64,000 nucleotides of DNA from Cichorium intybus (taxonomy: Eukaryota; Streptophyta; Magnoliopsida; Asterales; Asteraceae): assembly GCA_023525715.1 (NCBI GenBank), contig CM042016.1, positions 80,769,382 to 80,833,381 on the forward strand. The letters run 5' to 3'. Made by a program: the position numbers and the translations under genes. The notes under the pieces are model-generated. The model had not been told where the DNA came from. It saw only the letters and a list, made by a program, of their open reading frames with translations, and made no database searches. Positions 21,621 through 31,370 of this stretch are shown in pieces. Position 1 is the stretch's first letter, and every line of letters begins with the position of its first letter.

Positions 21621-24402
21621 ATGACCAATCGAGGGGTTTGAGTCATTTTTAACGTTGATCCAGTACACCTTATTTTGCAGCATACTCCGAGAACTTTCTG
21701 ACTGCCAGTAGCCACTGCATTCTGAGAAGTATTTCTTGCTTGGCTTTTGTATCTGATGAGGTTGATTTCTGCACAGCCTTGATGTATTCTTTTATCATCC
21801 CATTGGAGACTCTTCTGATCTGATCAGCATGAAGAAAAAGAAAAGATCCTTTTTCTGCAGGATTTCTGTATACCAATCTGAGTTCTAGGTCGAATGTGGC
21901 ACCTCTCTTCCAGTTGTCTCGATTGTCTGGCAGAGATAAGTCAGGTTTGGGAATGATCTGCGGTTCAGGGTGATCTTTGAGGATTTTATACATTTCTACA
22001 TCATTGTCGCAGAATTCCTCTACTAGGCGGTGTAGAAATCTTTTTGCTGCGACATAAGCTTCTCTGGCATCTTGACTTTCTTTCTGGGATAACTTTACAG
22101 TTATTGAGAAGATGTCGGCTGGATTCATGTTTCGGAAGTCGGCTTCTGTAACCAGAGTCGTGTTGTTGTAGTCATCGTTTCTGACTAGCTCGTATTCAAA
22201 GAAGTCTGATTTCTGAAACTTTCTTCTTTTAACACTTCGAACGGCTGTTACGAATACATTTGACCATGTATCAACTTGAGGTTTGGTCCATTTCTTGAAG
22301 AATTGCTGATTCCTGTAGTAAGCAGCTAGCTCCTTGTCAGCTCCTGATACTGCAGAGAAGTTCAGAGTATATCGGTATTTTTCTCCATTGGGGGTCAGAG
22401 GTATGTCCCAGTTGTGTCGGGACGTGGGGGGAGGATTGTATGATTTGAAGGGTTGGTAATCCAAATCGGTCAGTGGTCGGTAACTGGAGATATTTGAAAA
22501 GATAGGTCTGCTGGGACCGGTTGGATCAGCTTGGTTTTGATCAGGTTCTGACTCAGTGCTGAAATTTTCAGCATGTTCATTAGCTTGAGAGTCGAAGAAC
22601 TTTGATTTCTTTTCCTTGACCTCTGGGGCGTCAGATTCCTTGATCGACGAGTATACAAAAATCTCGTCGTCTTCTGATGGAAGTGATTTCGTAGAAGTGT
22701 GGGGTGAAGGTGGTTTCGGAGAAGTGTGAGGGGTTTTGGGAGGAGGTGATTTTGGAGGAGGTGAAATCGGAGTAGGAGATTTCGGAGGAGGATTGGTAGG
22801 AGTGTTGTTTTCTGATTCGTTATTATGAGGTTCATCCTCATCATTGTTTGTGCCTTCTCAGGTTCCTCCTTTATCAGCATTTATGTCGTCTTGCTGAGTG
22901 TCTCCTTGATCTTTTGTTCCACTTGGGCCAGCAGTAGAGTCTATTATCATGTCTGTCGTTTGGCCAAGTTCTAATTTGTCATCCGCCTTTCCCCCTCCTG
23001 GGGCACCTGTAGGAACGGAAGGGGTCACAGGCAGGCAGGCCAGAATGGAATCAAGTTTGTCAAAGACAACGGTCACTTCCTTTTTGATACAATTAGGAAG
23101 TGGCATATCATACATGGTTTGGAGGGCTTCCATGGCTTCGATATTCAATATAGTGCAAAGTTTGATCTGTTCAATAGGACCAGACATGGTGCCGGTAATG
23201 TTTTGCAGGGTTTGGGTAACCATCTGAAGGAGGAGAGCATTGGTTCTTCTGAGGGAGAAGTTTTCGGCAAGAACTCCATTCAGGTAGTTGGATATATGGT
23301 CCATGGAGTCTTTGAGCTTGGTTTGCACATTGGTCAGGAGCTCAGAAACTTGTTGTTGACATTTTTCAACTTCAGTGAGCATCTTTTGTGCAGTCTTCAT
23401 CATGTTGGCTGCGTCGGATTCTCGTTGAGCATCAAGGGTTGCGAGCCCATCGTGGATGATCTTTTCCGCTTGATCGTCGCAACGTAGAAGAATGTCTTTG
23501 TTTTTCTTCTCTAGTGCAGCTACTCGATCTTTAACTGCTGCTAGTTCTTTGATCATAGCCTCCTGATTTTGTTATGATTTTAAGTCAGTCAGGAGGGTGG
23601 TCAAGGTGTCAACTTTCTGATGAAGAGAGTCATCCTTGAGTAAGGAGTTGACGGATGGAGGCGAATTATCTTTGGCAGCTTTATCGGAGGATGAATTGGT
23701 GTCGCTGAGATCGACCAAATGCATTTGAGATGATGATGGTTTATCTACCTCTTGATCAACACCAAAGAGGGAGGTGCTAACTGGGATCGATTGAGTCTCG
23801 GAGATGAGTACTCGGGAGTTAGATTCAGTAGGTTGTTCGACTTTGTGCTGCTGTAGTGTCTGTTTCTGAAGTTCTTGAGCACAAAATCTGTCCCAGGTGA
23901 GGGGGATGATTGCTGAAGCAATCTTTGACCAGTCGGTTTCAGTAGTGTCGAACAGGTAGAAGGAGGAGTCTACCAGTTTTCCAAGAGAGGAGTGTAAGAG
24001 GGAATCAAGCTGGAGAGTGAGTGCATTGATTCGTTTTCTTTCAGACTTGACATGGTCTGAGTCCTTATCAGATGGGGGACCAAAGATGAAGAGGGTTTGA
24101 AGCTCTTTTTGTTTGTGTTCGAATTGATTTTAGAGACGTTCAAGCAATGCCTGTTGTTCTTGAACTGCGGTCTTGAACTTCCATTTGGCAAATTCGGATG
24201 CATCAGGTGGAGGTTGAGTGAGATCTGGTAGGAGATCAATTTTGGGATTCCCTTTGGTGATTGGTGATTTCTTTTTAGGTGGTGGAGGTAAGTTCTGTTT
24301 TTCCTGCAGTAAGATATCTTCCTGAGTGTCTTCCGAGCCTGGAGAGTTCTGTCTTTCCTCCAAATGTTCTGACTCGGAATCCTTTGAAGATGGTTCAGAT
24401 GT

Positions 24403-24944
24403 CTAACAAGAAAGAACACAAGTTAGATAACGATTATGTATACACGATGTAATACATACCTGAGAGAATCAAAATTGGTTTGAATGCACAGTATTATAGA
24501 TAGATGAATTGCGTATTTCTTTGAAACTGTGAAATTAGGACAAAGTAACCAATTGTTGTTTTTATTTTCTTTTAATTGAGCATAGAGAGAAGGTGAGACT
24601 GATGGAATCTAGAGATTTTAAAATATGGTGATCTCAGATCAAAAGATCTTTGAAGATAGAGGATTTTTTTCAAGAGGTGAATAGATGATTCAGAGGCAAG
24701 CGAAATAAGAATCTTCTGACAAAGGGAAAAGGAAATTCAGAAGTGAGATACTTCTGACAAATAGAAAGAGGGGAATTCAGAAGTAAGAGACGTCTGACAA
24801 ATAGAAGGGGGGAATATCAGAAGTAAGAAACTCCTGACAAGTAGAAGTGGGGGTATCAGAAGTAAGAAACTGCTGATACGTAGAAAGGGGGAATGCAGAA
24901 GTATGAGACTTCTGACAAATAGAAAGAGTTAATGAAAGAGGTAC
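24403..24944 (-). other. Predicted intron in Sirevirus B ORF3
   Basis: Donor ACG|GTACCT at 24945/24944 and acceptor TTTCTTGTTAG|ACA at 24403/24402, phase 0. The intron contains the 40-bp minisatellite. Removing it joins two reading frames that otherwise disagree. A second donor-like CTCAG|GTATGT near 24460 would make a much shorter alternative intron. Confidence 0.5.
24690..24934 (-). repeat. About six 40-bp repeats with internal dyad symmetry
   Basis: Unit resembles TTCAGAAGTAAGAGACTTCT followed by GACAAATAGAAAGGGGGAA. Most units have CAGAAGT facing ACTTCTG or a near match, 5 nt apart. If read through on the minus strand, the array gives imperfect 13-residue repeats. Confidence 0.8.
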
Positions 24945-25901
24945 CGTTTTGACTTTTCGTTGCTTCTTTTTGGGTGGTTGCTTGGATAGAGAGGACTCAG
25001 AAGCTTTCTTTTTGAGTTTCTTGGGGGCCTCACATTGTTTGAGAGAGTGAGGTGGATAATCAGATATTCCTTCAGTAGAGGAGATGTGAGAAATGATAGC
25101 AGGGTCTGTTGGATCAGCCAATTTCAGTAGTTCAGCATGTCTGCGGATTTTCCCATTTATAGAGTCTGTTTTGGCAGTGTAGGGTTTGGCTTTAGGCATG
25201 ACCAATTTGTCGTCGTCTGATCTGGGTGTGGGAATGGTGATTTGAAGATTCTGATAGATGTTCTCGATGCACATAGCCCAAAAACGTGCTGAGTGAATTT
25301 GACCAGTTGGTTTCAGGGAGGAGGGTATGTAGGTGAGGAAATCATCAAACAGAATTGCTGCATAATCAACCTTGCGATCGGAGTAGAGGCTCCAAAGGAG
25401 TCCCATGAGACGTCTGTTTAACTGGTCTGTACCGCCCATTTTGTCAGTTAAGCACTTAATGATATAATGTATGAGGCATTGCCATATGGGAGAGATGTGT
25501 CCTTTAGACATGTGAAATAATTTTGGCAAATCGTACATATACCCCATATTGTAGATCATGGATTTGAGATCGCCATCGGTTGGTTAGTCAAAAGTGGATT
25601 CGTAGTAGGGAAGATGTAGTGCTGCTGCAAAGACTTTCTTGTCGATGACGATACGTTGATCGTTGTGTAGTGTCACGGCGTAACCGGAGGGACACTTGGT
25701 GGCGGAGGAGACGATATCTTGTAGTAAGGAGACTGGAATAGAAGGAGGTGGATAGAAGAAAGCTCTAGCCAGTGTGTGTCTTGAGAGTATGTGAAGGAGA
25801 ACGCATAGGTGTGGTTTGTAAACTTTGAGATCTTCTGAAAGGTAGAGGTTGGAGAGGGCAACAGTGACAGTGTCATTGTCGCTCTTAGATTGGGAGGCCA
25901 T

Positions 25902-26857
25902 TGAAGAGTTTGTATGTAAGAGATGAGAAGTGATGGAAGGTTTTAGATATTTAGGGTTGAGAGGTTGGAGACGGCGGCGAGAGAGGGATATGAGAATAGA
26001 GAGGGAGTGTTGGGGAAGACGAAAAAGTGTGAGAGATTGAAATAAGAGGAAACGGTTATAACAATTTGAAAAAGTGTAAGAAACTGCCGGGTTGCGAGAA
26101 TGAAGGGACGTGTGAACAGTTGTGTCAGAAAAGCGTATGCTTGGCATTAAATGCGAAGAAATGATGAAAAGAGATGGTCCATTAAAGGACGGACATGTGT
26201 TGCAGAGAGAATATCCGTTGGAGAAAAAATGGATCATATGGATTTTAATTATTGGGTATTAAATGTATTTCGTATTTAATTTTCTTTCCCGTATTAAATA
26301 TGTCGAGGTGAGGTGTCTAGGGTACGGACTGGTATGACTGTGATAGTTCTGACTTGTTCAGAAAGAAGGTATTCTGAGTGAAGTCATAGATCAGTAGAGT
26401 TGTGCGTTCTGAGATGGTGAGAAAACTTGACACTGTAAGGAGGTAGGTTCGGAGAGGAAATGTTCTGAGAGAGGATAGTAATATGAGAGTTCTGAGATAT
26501 GGGAAGGAGTCAGAACTATATATTCTGAGGGTTAGGTTCTGAATTTGAAGGTTCGGAGAGTAAGGTAGTATTTCGGAGAACTATTGATCAGACGCAAGAC
26601 ATGTGTGAAAGTTCGGATCGTGGTTCGGAGAGAAAAATTCAGAACTTGGCTTCTGAGTGCAGCTGTGCAATGGATAACTTTAGGAGTTGTCATGTCATTT
26701 TTGTAGAGATAAACTATGGTGCAGACTGTCTAAAATAAGCAGTCAAATCATGTAGCGTATCTCTAAATTACTGATCTCGAAGTTATGAGGTGTCAAGAAG
26801 TGGTAAGGGGGAAGTGGTAATAAAAGGGGTTGTTTATGACACTTAGAAATCACACAA
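25902..26857. other. Spacer between ORF3 and the first Agenet-like gene
   Basis: It contains many TTCGGAGA and TTCTGAG words (26390-26650). It would hold the upstream regions of ORF3 (minus) and Agenet-like gene 1 (plus), which diverge from it. Confidence 0.6.
26816..26829 (+). promoter_or_regulatory. TATA-like box upstream of Agenet-like gene 1
   Basis: GGTAATAAAAGGGG, about 55 bp before the ATG at 26879. It corresponds in position to the clearer TATAAAAAGG ahead of gene 2. Confidence 0.45.
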
Positions 26858-26878
26858 GTGAAGATTTTAAGAGTTAAC

Positions 26879-27301
26879 ATGGCTTCAAGACGTCCGTTTA
26901 ATCGTGATGAGAAGGTGGAAGTTAGAATGCAAGATGGTGAGTTTGCGGGTGCAGTTTATGGTGGTGTGATCAAGTCTGTATGGAATCACCGTTATGAGGT
27001 AAAGATGACAACGTTGACTGATGGATCCACTGGTGGTCATATGAACGTGCATGTGGACTTTGCATATATGCAACCTGTTCCTCCTAAGGTTTTGGTGGAG
27101 TTTAAGAAGTTTGATTTTGTGGAGGTGTGGTATCGGCGAGGATGGTGGCCAGCTGCCATTTCTAGAAAGACACCATTCAATCAGTTCCATGTGGTGTTAG
27201 TGGCTGGGACTCGTCTGTTTGTTGATGAGTCGGAACTGAGAATTCATCAGAGGTATCATCTTGGAGAGACTCCGATGTGGCAATACTATAAGCTCTGGTG
27301 A
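26879..27301 (+). CDS. Agenet/Tudor-like protein 1, antisense inside Sirevirus B
   Basis: Intact 140-codon frame; the ATG at 26879 has context AACATGGC, and the GTG at 26858 is not a plausible start. Residues 7-55 resemble a first Agenet repeat (FNRDEKVEVRMQDGEFAGA, VYGGVIKSVWNHRYEVKM). Residues 70-125 resemble a second (VPPKVLVEFKKFDFVEVWYR, then RGWWPAAI, FHVVLVAG and DESELRIHQRY). PPP/VEF..DFVEVWYR.GWW and the closing ELR.HQ motif are typical of plant tandem Agenet (plant Tudor-like) domains, some of which bind methylated histone H3. It has no targeting signal and nothing beyond the domain. It is transcribed opposite to the retrotransposon and is a relative of gene 2 (27865-28281). The family call rests on motif recognition. 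Confidence 0.8.
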   Translation: MASRRPFNRDEKVEVRMQDGEFAGAVYGGVIKSVWNHRYEVKMTTLTDGSTGGHMNVHVDFAYMQPVPPKVLVEFKKFDFVEVWYRRGWWPAAISRKTPFNQFHVVLVAGTRLFVDESELRIHQRYHLGETPMWQYYKLW

Positions 27302-27786
27302 TTGGAGAAGACTGTTGATCTCCCGATGTTTATGATGTATTATCGGATATTATGTTGTCTTGTGTGTCTAAGTTTGTGTAAAAGTTGCTTTCATTGAATG
27401 TTGTAATCTTCTGGTTGTTATGAATGAAGGCACGTTTTGGCGTTTTTATGGTTATCTTGTATGTGACTCAAACTTCAGAACTATTGCTTTTAGAATGCAG
27501 TCAGAGAGGATTCAGAGAGGGGATGAGTTTTGTCGTTTATCGAAGAGAGAAGGATAGAGATAGAAGGGGAGAGACGGTTAGGTAAGTGTGTGTCAGATCT
27601 CGAAAAACGAAGAAAATCTACATGGAATCGAGAGTGGTTTATCCATTACGCCGGCTAAGTTGTCGAACCGTCTTATCAACCGTTTAGGCCATGATGTTGA
27701 TGTGACGGGTGCATTAACTGCCCACTAGGGTCATTATGACCTCTATGTAAATGGATTAGAGAAGATGAATGGGCATGCTGGTTGGT
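27302..27786 (+). other. Intergenic segment between the two Agenet-like genes
   Basis: 3' region of gene 1 (ATGAATGAAGGCACG near 27420 may be polyadenylation-associated) and upstream region of gene 2. No other gene is seen. Confidence 0.5.
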
Positions 27787-27794
27787 TATAAAAA
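27787..27794 (+). promoter_or_regulatory. TATA box of Agenet-like gene 2
   Basis: GGTTATAAAAAGGGGG lies 78 bp before the ATG at 27865, a normal distance for a plant TATA promoter with a short leader of about 45 nt. Confidence 0.65.
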
Positions 27795-27864
27795 GGGGGT
27801 TTCGACTGAATGTTTAACCACTCGTATCAAGAACGAAATTAACTAAACTTAGTTTGCTTTCAAC

Positions 27865-28281
27865 ATGGCTCGATTTTTCTTCAATTGTTTTTATGAGGTT
27901 GAAGTGAAACTGACTCAAAGAGATTTTGCTGGAGGATTTTACGAGGGGGTGATCACAAAAACTTGGAAACGACAGTGTGAGGTGCAGCTGAGGTGTTTAC
28001 CAGACAATACCACCAGAAAGATGATGATCGTGAGGGTCAAATACGATCTTCTTCGTCCTATTCCACCGACCGTGATAGTGGAATACAAAGTCGGAGACTA
28101 TGTCGATGCATGGGATCGACAGGGGTGGTGGAGCGGTGTCGTCGATGACGTGATCGACGACGATGTGTATGATGTTGTGCTGCTGGATGGTAAGACTGTG
28201 CGACTGTGTGATTCGTCTGTGCGAATCACACAGACCTTTGCGTATGGCAGTCCTCCCAAATGGCAATACAACAAGCACTAA
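27865..28281 (+). CDS. Agenet/Tudor-like protein 2, antisense inside Sirevirus B
   Basis: Intact 138-codon frame with ATG context AACATGGC, as in gene 1. First repeat: FYEVEVKLTQRDFAGGFYEG then VITKTWKRQCEVQL. Second repeat: IPPTVIVEYKVGDYVDAWDR, then QGWWSGVV, YDVVLLDGKTVRL and DSSVRITQTFAYG, ending PPKWQYNKH (gene 1 ends PMWQYYKLW). The match is colinear with gene 1 over the whole length, perhaps 35% identical by eye, so they are old duplicates. VEY..GDYVDAW....GWW.GVV is the most consensus-like Agenet stretch in the window. If functional it would be a small chromatin-reader-type protein; binding partners are unknown. Both frames survive although the surrounding pol genes are broken. Confidence 0.83.
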   Translation: MARFFFNCFYEVEVKLTQRDFAGGFYEGVITKTWKRQCEVQLRCLPDNTTRKMMIVRVKYDLLRPIPPTVIVEYKVGDYVDAWDRQGWWSGVVDDVIDDDVYDVVLLDGKTVRLCDSSVRITQTFAYGSPPKWQYNKH

Positions 28282-28608
28282 GGAGAAGGGGAGAAGAAGT
28301 AATCATCTTTTGCTTTTTTTTTTGATGTTTTCTAATTGTCTTCTTGTAATAGAATCTTAAGTCATAGTTTTTAAGATGTTTTTGGTGTATGACTTAATGG
28401 ATTCAGTGAATGTAACTTCCTTTTATATAAATGAAAGTATGTTTGTCTTTTGTGTGTTTGTGAACAGCCCTTATTGGTGAGAATGTTGAGAGGTATATTT
28501 TCTGAGACAATAATGAGAGACGTGGGAAGACTTAATTACTGAGAGTGTAGTCAGAAATTGTTCAGTGCTGACTAACTTGCTGAGTGTGTGATGATCAGAA
28601 ACTGACTA

Positions 28609-29130
28609 TCATTCTCTGAAGAAGTCAGAGTCAGGATTTAGCATACCCAATTTTTCCAGAAAATTGTTAAATTTAGTGGAATCTAAGGCTTTTGTGAAGA
28701 CATCAGCCACTTGTTCATCGGTAGGAATGATGTAGAGTTCGATGTTACCTTCTAAGATTTGATCCTTGATGAAGTGATATCTCAGATCGATGTGTTTGGT
28801 CATAGAGTGCTGAATAGGATTGTGAGAAATAGCTATGGCACTCTTGGAGTCACAATAGATAGGAACTTGAAGGAATCGGTAACCATAATCCATTAGCTGA
28901 GTTTTCATCCAGAGAACTTGTGAACAGCAGGTGGATGCAGCCACATATCCTGCTTCTACTGATGACAATGCGACACAGTTTTGTTTCTTAGAGGACCAGC
29001 TGACTAATCTTCCACCAACGAATTGACAGTCTCCGAATGTGCTTTTCCGATCCAATTTGCATCCGGCATGGTCCGAATCCGTGAATACTTGGAGTTTAAA
29101 GTTGTCCCCGATTGGATACCATAGTCCCAT
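28609..29130 (-). pseudogene. Sirevirus B RNase H
   Basis: One open frame with all three metal ligands: VFTDSDHAGCKLDRKSTFGD, LSSVEAGYVAAST (the usual EAEY is EAGY, but the first Glu is kept), PIYCDSKSAIAISHNP, then HSMTKHIDLRYHFIKDQI and DEQVADVFTKAL. It ends with TGA directly followed by TAG. The frame breaks from the RT piece near 29100. Confidence 0.9.
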
Positions 29131-29608
29131 TGCCAGTCCCTTTGAGATATTTGAATATTTTCTTCACTGCTGTCAGATGTGACGTTTTCGGAGCAGCTTG
29201 ATATCTGGCACACAGGCAGGTTGAAAACAAGATATCGGGTCCACTTGTGGTTAAGTACAATAGTGAGCCTATCATCCCTCGATACAACTTATGATCTACT
29301 GGCTCGCCTTCGGGGTCTGCAAAGGTTTTGTGGTTGGTGGATATCGGAACCTTGACAGTAGAACAATTTTCAAGAGAAAATTTCTTTAGAAGTTCATTTG
29401 TATATTTCTCTTGATGTATGAAGATTCCTCTTTTGGTTTGTTTGATTTGAAGGCCTAAGAAGTTTATTTCTCTATTCATGCTCATGTGGAATTTGTCTAT
29501 CATCACTTTTGCAAATTCATCAACCATTGCTTGATTTGTTGATCCGAAGATGATATCGTCTACATAGACTTGAACAATCATGATGTGATTTTGATATGAT
29601 CGAACAAA
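29096..29608 (-). pseudogene. Sirevirus B RT, 3' part (split by Tekay)
   Basis: It carries IVQVYVDDIIFGSTNQAMVD with the intact catalytic YVDD, then NFLGLQIKQTKRGIFIHQEK and MIGSLLYLTTSGPDILFST. Its 5' part continues at 44238-44721 on the other side of the Tekay insertion. The first residues of the open frame (above 29613) come from the Tekay LTR. Confidence 0.92.
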
Positions 29609-29613
29609 GAAGG
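29609..29613. other. Target-site duplication of Tekay, left
   Basis: GAAGG, identical to 44233-44237. Confidence 0.9.
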
Positions 29614-31065
29614 TGTAAAGCCCCAATTTCAAAAATTTAAACATTCATTTATTACCAAGGTTCTAATAAAATATTTATTCCAAAAGTAAAACTGTTCAAC
29701 ATATTATTTAAAGCAAACAGGGGAAACATTTGAAAATACTGTTATAGTTCATCAAAATAAATCTCTTGAATGCGATGCGCTGCCGTCACGCCTTGCCCTT
29801 CCCTTTCTCATTTGAGCTACCTGAAATGTTATAAAATCAACGGGTAAGCTTAAAGCTTAGTGAGTCCACAAATTACCATACATGCCCACACATTAAACAA
29901 CCCGTCCTCGAGAACGATCCGACCCTACCCGCCATACAACAGCTACGGGCGTCCATCATACAACAGCCATGGACACGGGGAGGTTCTACCCATCATACAA
30001 CAGCCATGGGTTCTCGGTTATGGCCCAACCCATCATACATCAGTTATGGGACAAGGCAATAGTCCAACTCGTCATACGATAGCTACGAGGGGGCACGCAT
30101 CAGTACTGAGCCGAACAACAAATAATCACAGATATAGAATAAATCATATAACTGTACAAACACCCAAGATGCCTAACATGCAACATCACATAGTAAGGTG
30201 AGGATACTCACCTGATTCGAAACCGCACAGATATACTTTAATATCCCCACTTAGCTCGTTCACACACCTATATCCCACATACACAATATGTCAAGCACTG
30301 ACCAAACTCTTATAGACTTGCCTAAAAGTCAGACCCAACGTTTACCACCAAACCAGGGTCAAAAACTAAACCTTAGTGTCAAACAGTCGCTCGCCGCGGC
30401 GTGGCTTCTCGCCCTATGCGCCACGGCTACCATTGCACAGTTACGGGGGTTCAGCCGAGTCCGCGCCGCTAACATAGCCAGTCTGCGTCGCGGCTTGTAA
30501 CATTCCAAAATATTATTAGCGCTTAACAGTACATCAATCGGCTAGGGTTCCTTTCTACACCCTTCCTGGGATCAGAAACTACCCTAAGATCACTTCCTTA
30601 TGGACATGCAAGTCCATGCATGTCCTTGGTCCAAACCCTAAGTGTTACAATTCATCTAAGGCTACAAACCAATGGGTAACACCCTATGACGAGATGAAAA
30701 TGAAATATCAGAAGGTAGATCCTCTTACCTTGCTTCTGGAGAATAGAGGAATGCACCCGATCGGCTACAAGCCTTTCCCCACGTTGTATCTCTTCCTTCA
30801 AACCTCCAAAGCCTTGGAACCAAAGAGTCTCTGCTGAAACCAGTCGACTCCACTCTAGAAATTTCCCAAAAACATGAACCCTAGGGCTGGGGCCCTTTAT
30901 ATAGGCGTTTAAAATCGAATTACGGTTTTTTTCACATTAGCGGCGCACCGCGCTGCGGATCCTTTAAAGCCGCGCGGCACGTACAAAATCATTCGCGAAT
31001 CCAGATCTCTCCCGAGCCGCGCCGCGGATCCGTCCTGGCCGCGCCTCGGTGGAACAGGTCTTACA
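29614..31065 (-). repeat. 3' LTR of Tekay
   Basis: 1452 bp. Minus-strand TATA box CTATATAAAGG at 30896-30905, CpG-rich modules upstream of it (30940-30983, 31014-31052) and a five-hairpin array downstream (29928-30089). It has 28 bp near 30390-30420 absent from the other LTR. Confidence 0.95.
29928..30089 (-). repeat. Five-hairpin array in Tekay 3' LTR
   Basis: Five units with a 12-nt loop of consensus CATACAACAGCC flanked by complementary arms: CCCG/CGGG (29928-29949, with a mismatched closing pair), GTCCAT/ATGGAC (29951-29974), ACCCAT/ATGGGT (29988-30011), CCCAT/ATGGG (30029-30050) and CTCGT/ACGAG (30068-30089). Arms change together while loops stay nearly constant. Confidence 0.85.
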
Positions 31066-31370
31066 ATTCTCCCCCACTTAGCTGGATTTCATCCCCGAAA
31101 TCCGTACCGGTGAACAATTCTGGATAATGCCTCCGCATTTCCTCCTCCGGTTCCCAAGTCCACTCAGACCCTTTTCGATGTTGCCACCGAACCTTAACTA
31201 ATCCTATTGTTTTATTTCGTAAAGTCTTTATCTTCCTTTCAATGATGACAATTGGTCGCTCCACATAATTTAGGCATTCATCTAATCGAATATCCTCCAA
31301 AGGTACTATTGTAGATTCCTCAGTAATGCACTTCCTGAGTTGCGAAACGTGGAATGTGTCGTGAATCTGA
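31061..31370 (-). pseudogene. Tekay chromodomain (C-terminus of integrase)
   Basis: The open frame encodes YVERPIVIIERKIKTLRNKT then VKVRWQHRKGSEWTWEPEEE. The VKVRW....EWTWEPEEEM pattern and position after integrase identify a chromodomain, which in chromoviruses directs integration towards particular chromatin. Its stop falls just inside the 3' LTR, as is common in Tekay elements. It is separated from integrase by a frame change near 31300-31370. Confidence 0.88.
31066..31079 (-). other. Polypurine tract of Tekay
   Basis: Minus strand AAGTGGGGGAGAAT directly precedes the LTR start TGTAAGACC. Confidence 0.9.

Larger units (their letters stand above)
21670..25901 (-). pseudogene. Sirevirus B ORF3 (3' ORF, predicted two exons)
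   Basis: ATG at 25901. Exon 1 (25901-24945) and exon 2 (24402-21670) are each in a single frame, and the two frames differ by exactly what a 542-nt intron at 24944-24403 would remove. The product would be about 1,230 residues. Order: N-terminal domain shared with Sirevirus A; a nuclear-localisation-like PPKKKQRKVK; acidic and Pro-rich linkers; a coiled coil (about 23.56-22.9 kb); a PPPKSPTP-type proline tract; a C-terminal domain. Four in-frame stops interrupt it (25584, 24130, 23572, 22858) with no frameshift. No signal peptide or membrane segment is seen. Function is unknown; SIRE1-type 3' ORFs have been called env-like. Confidence 0.7.

Noticed and set aside
22949..23487. Plus-strand frames opposite the ORF3 coiled coil
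   Set aside because: They are antisense shadows of a compositionally biased coding region, unlike the Agenet-like genes, which have domains, TATA boxes and no sense-strand gene opposite them.
29860..30201. 113-codon frame in both Tekay LTRs (also 43054-43395)
   Set aside because: It overlaps the hairpin array; its His/Tyr/Pro-rich peptide follows from the repeat, and the strand is opposite to the element.
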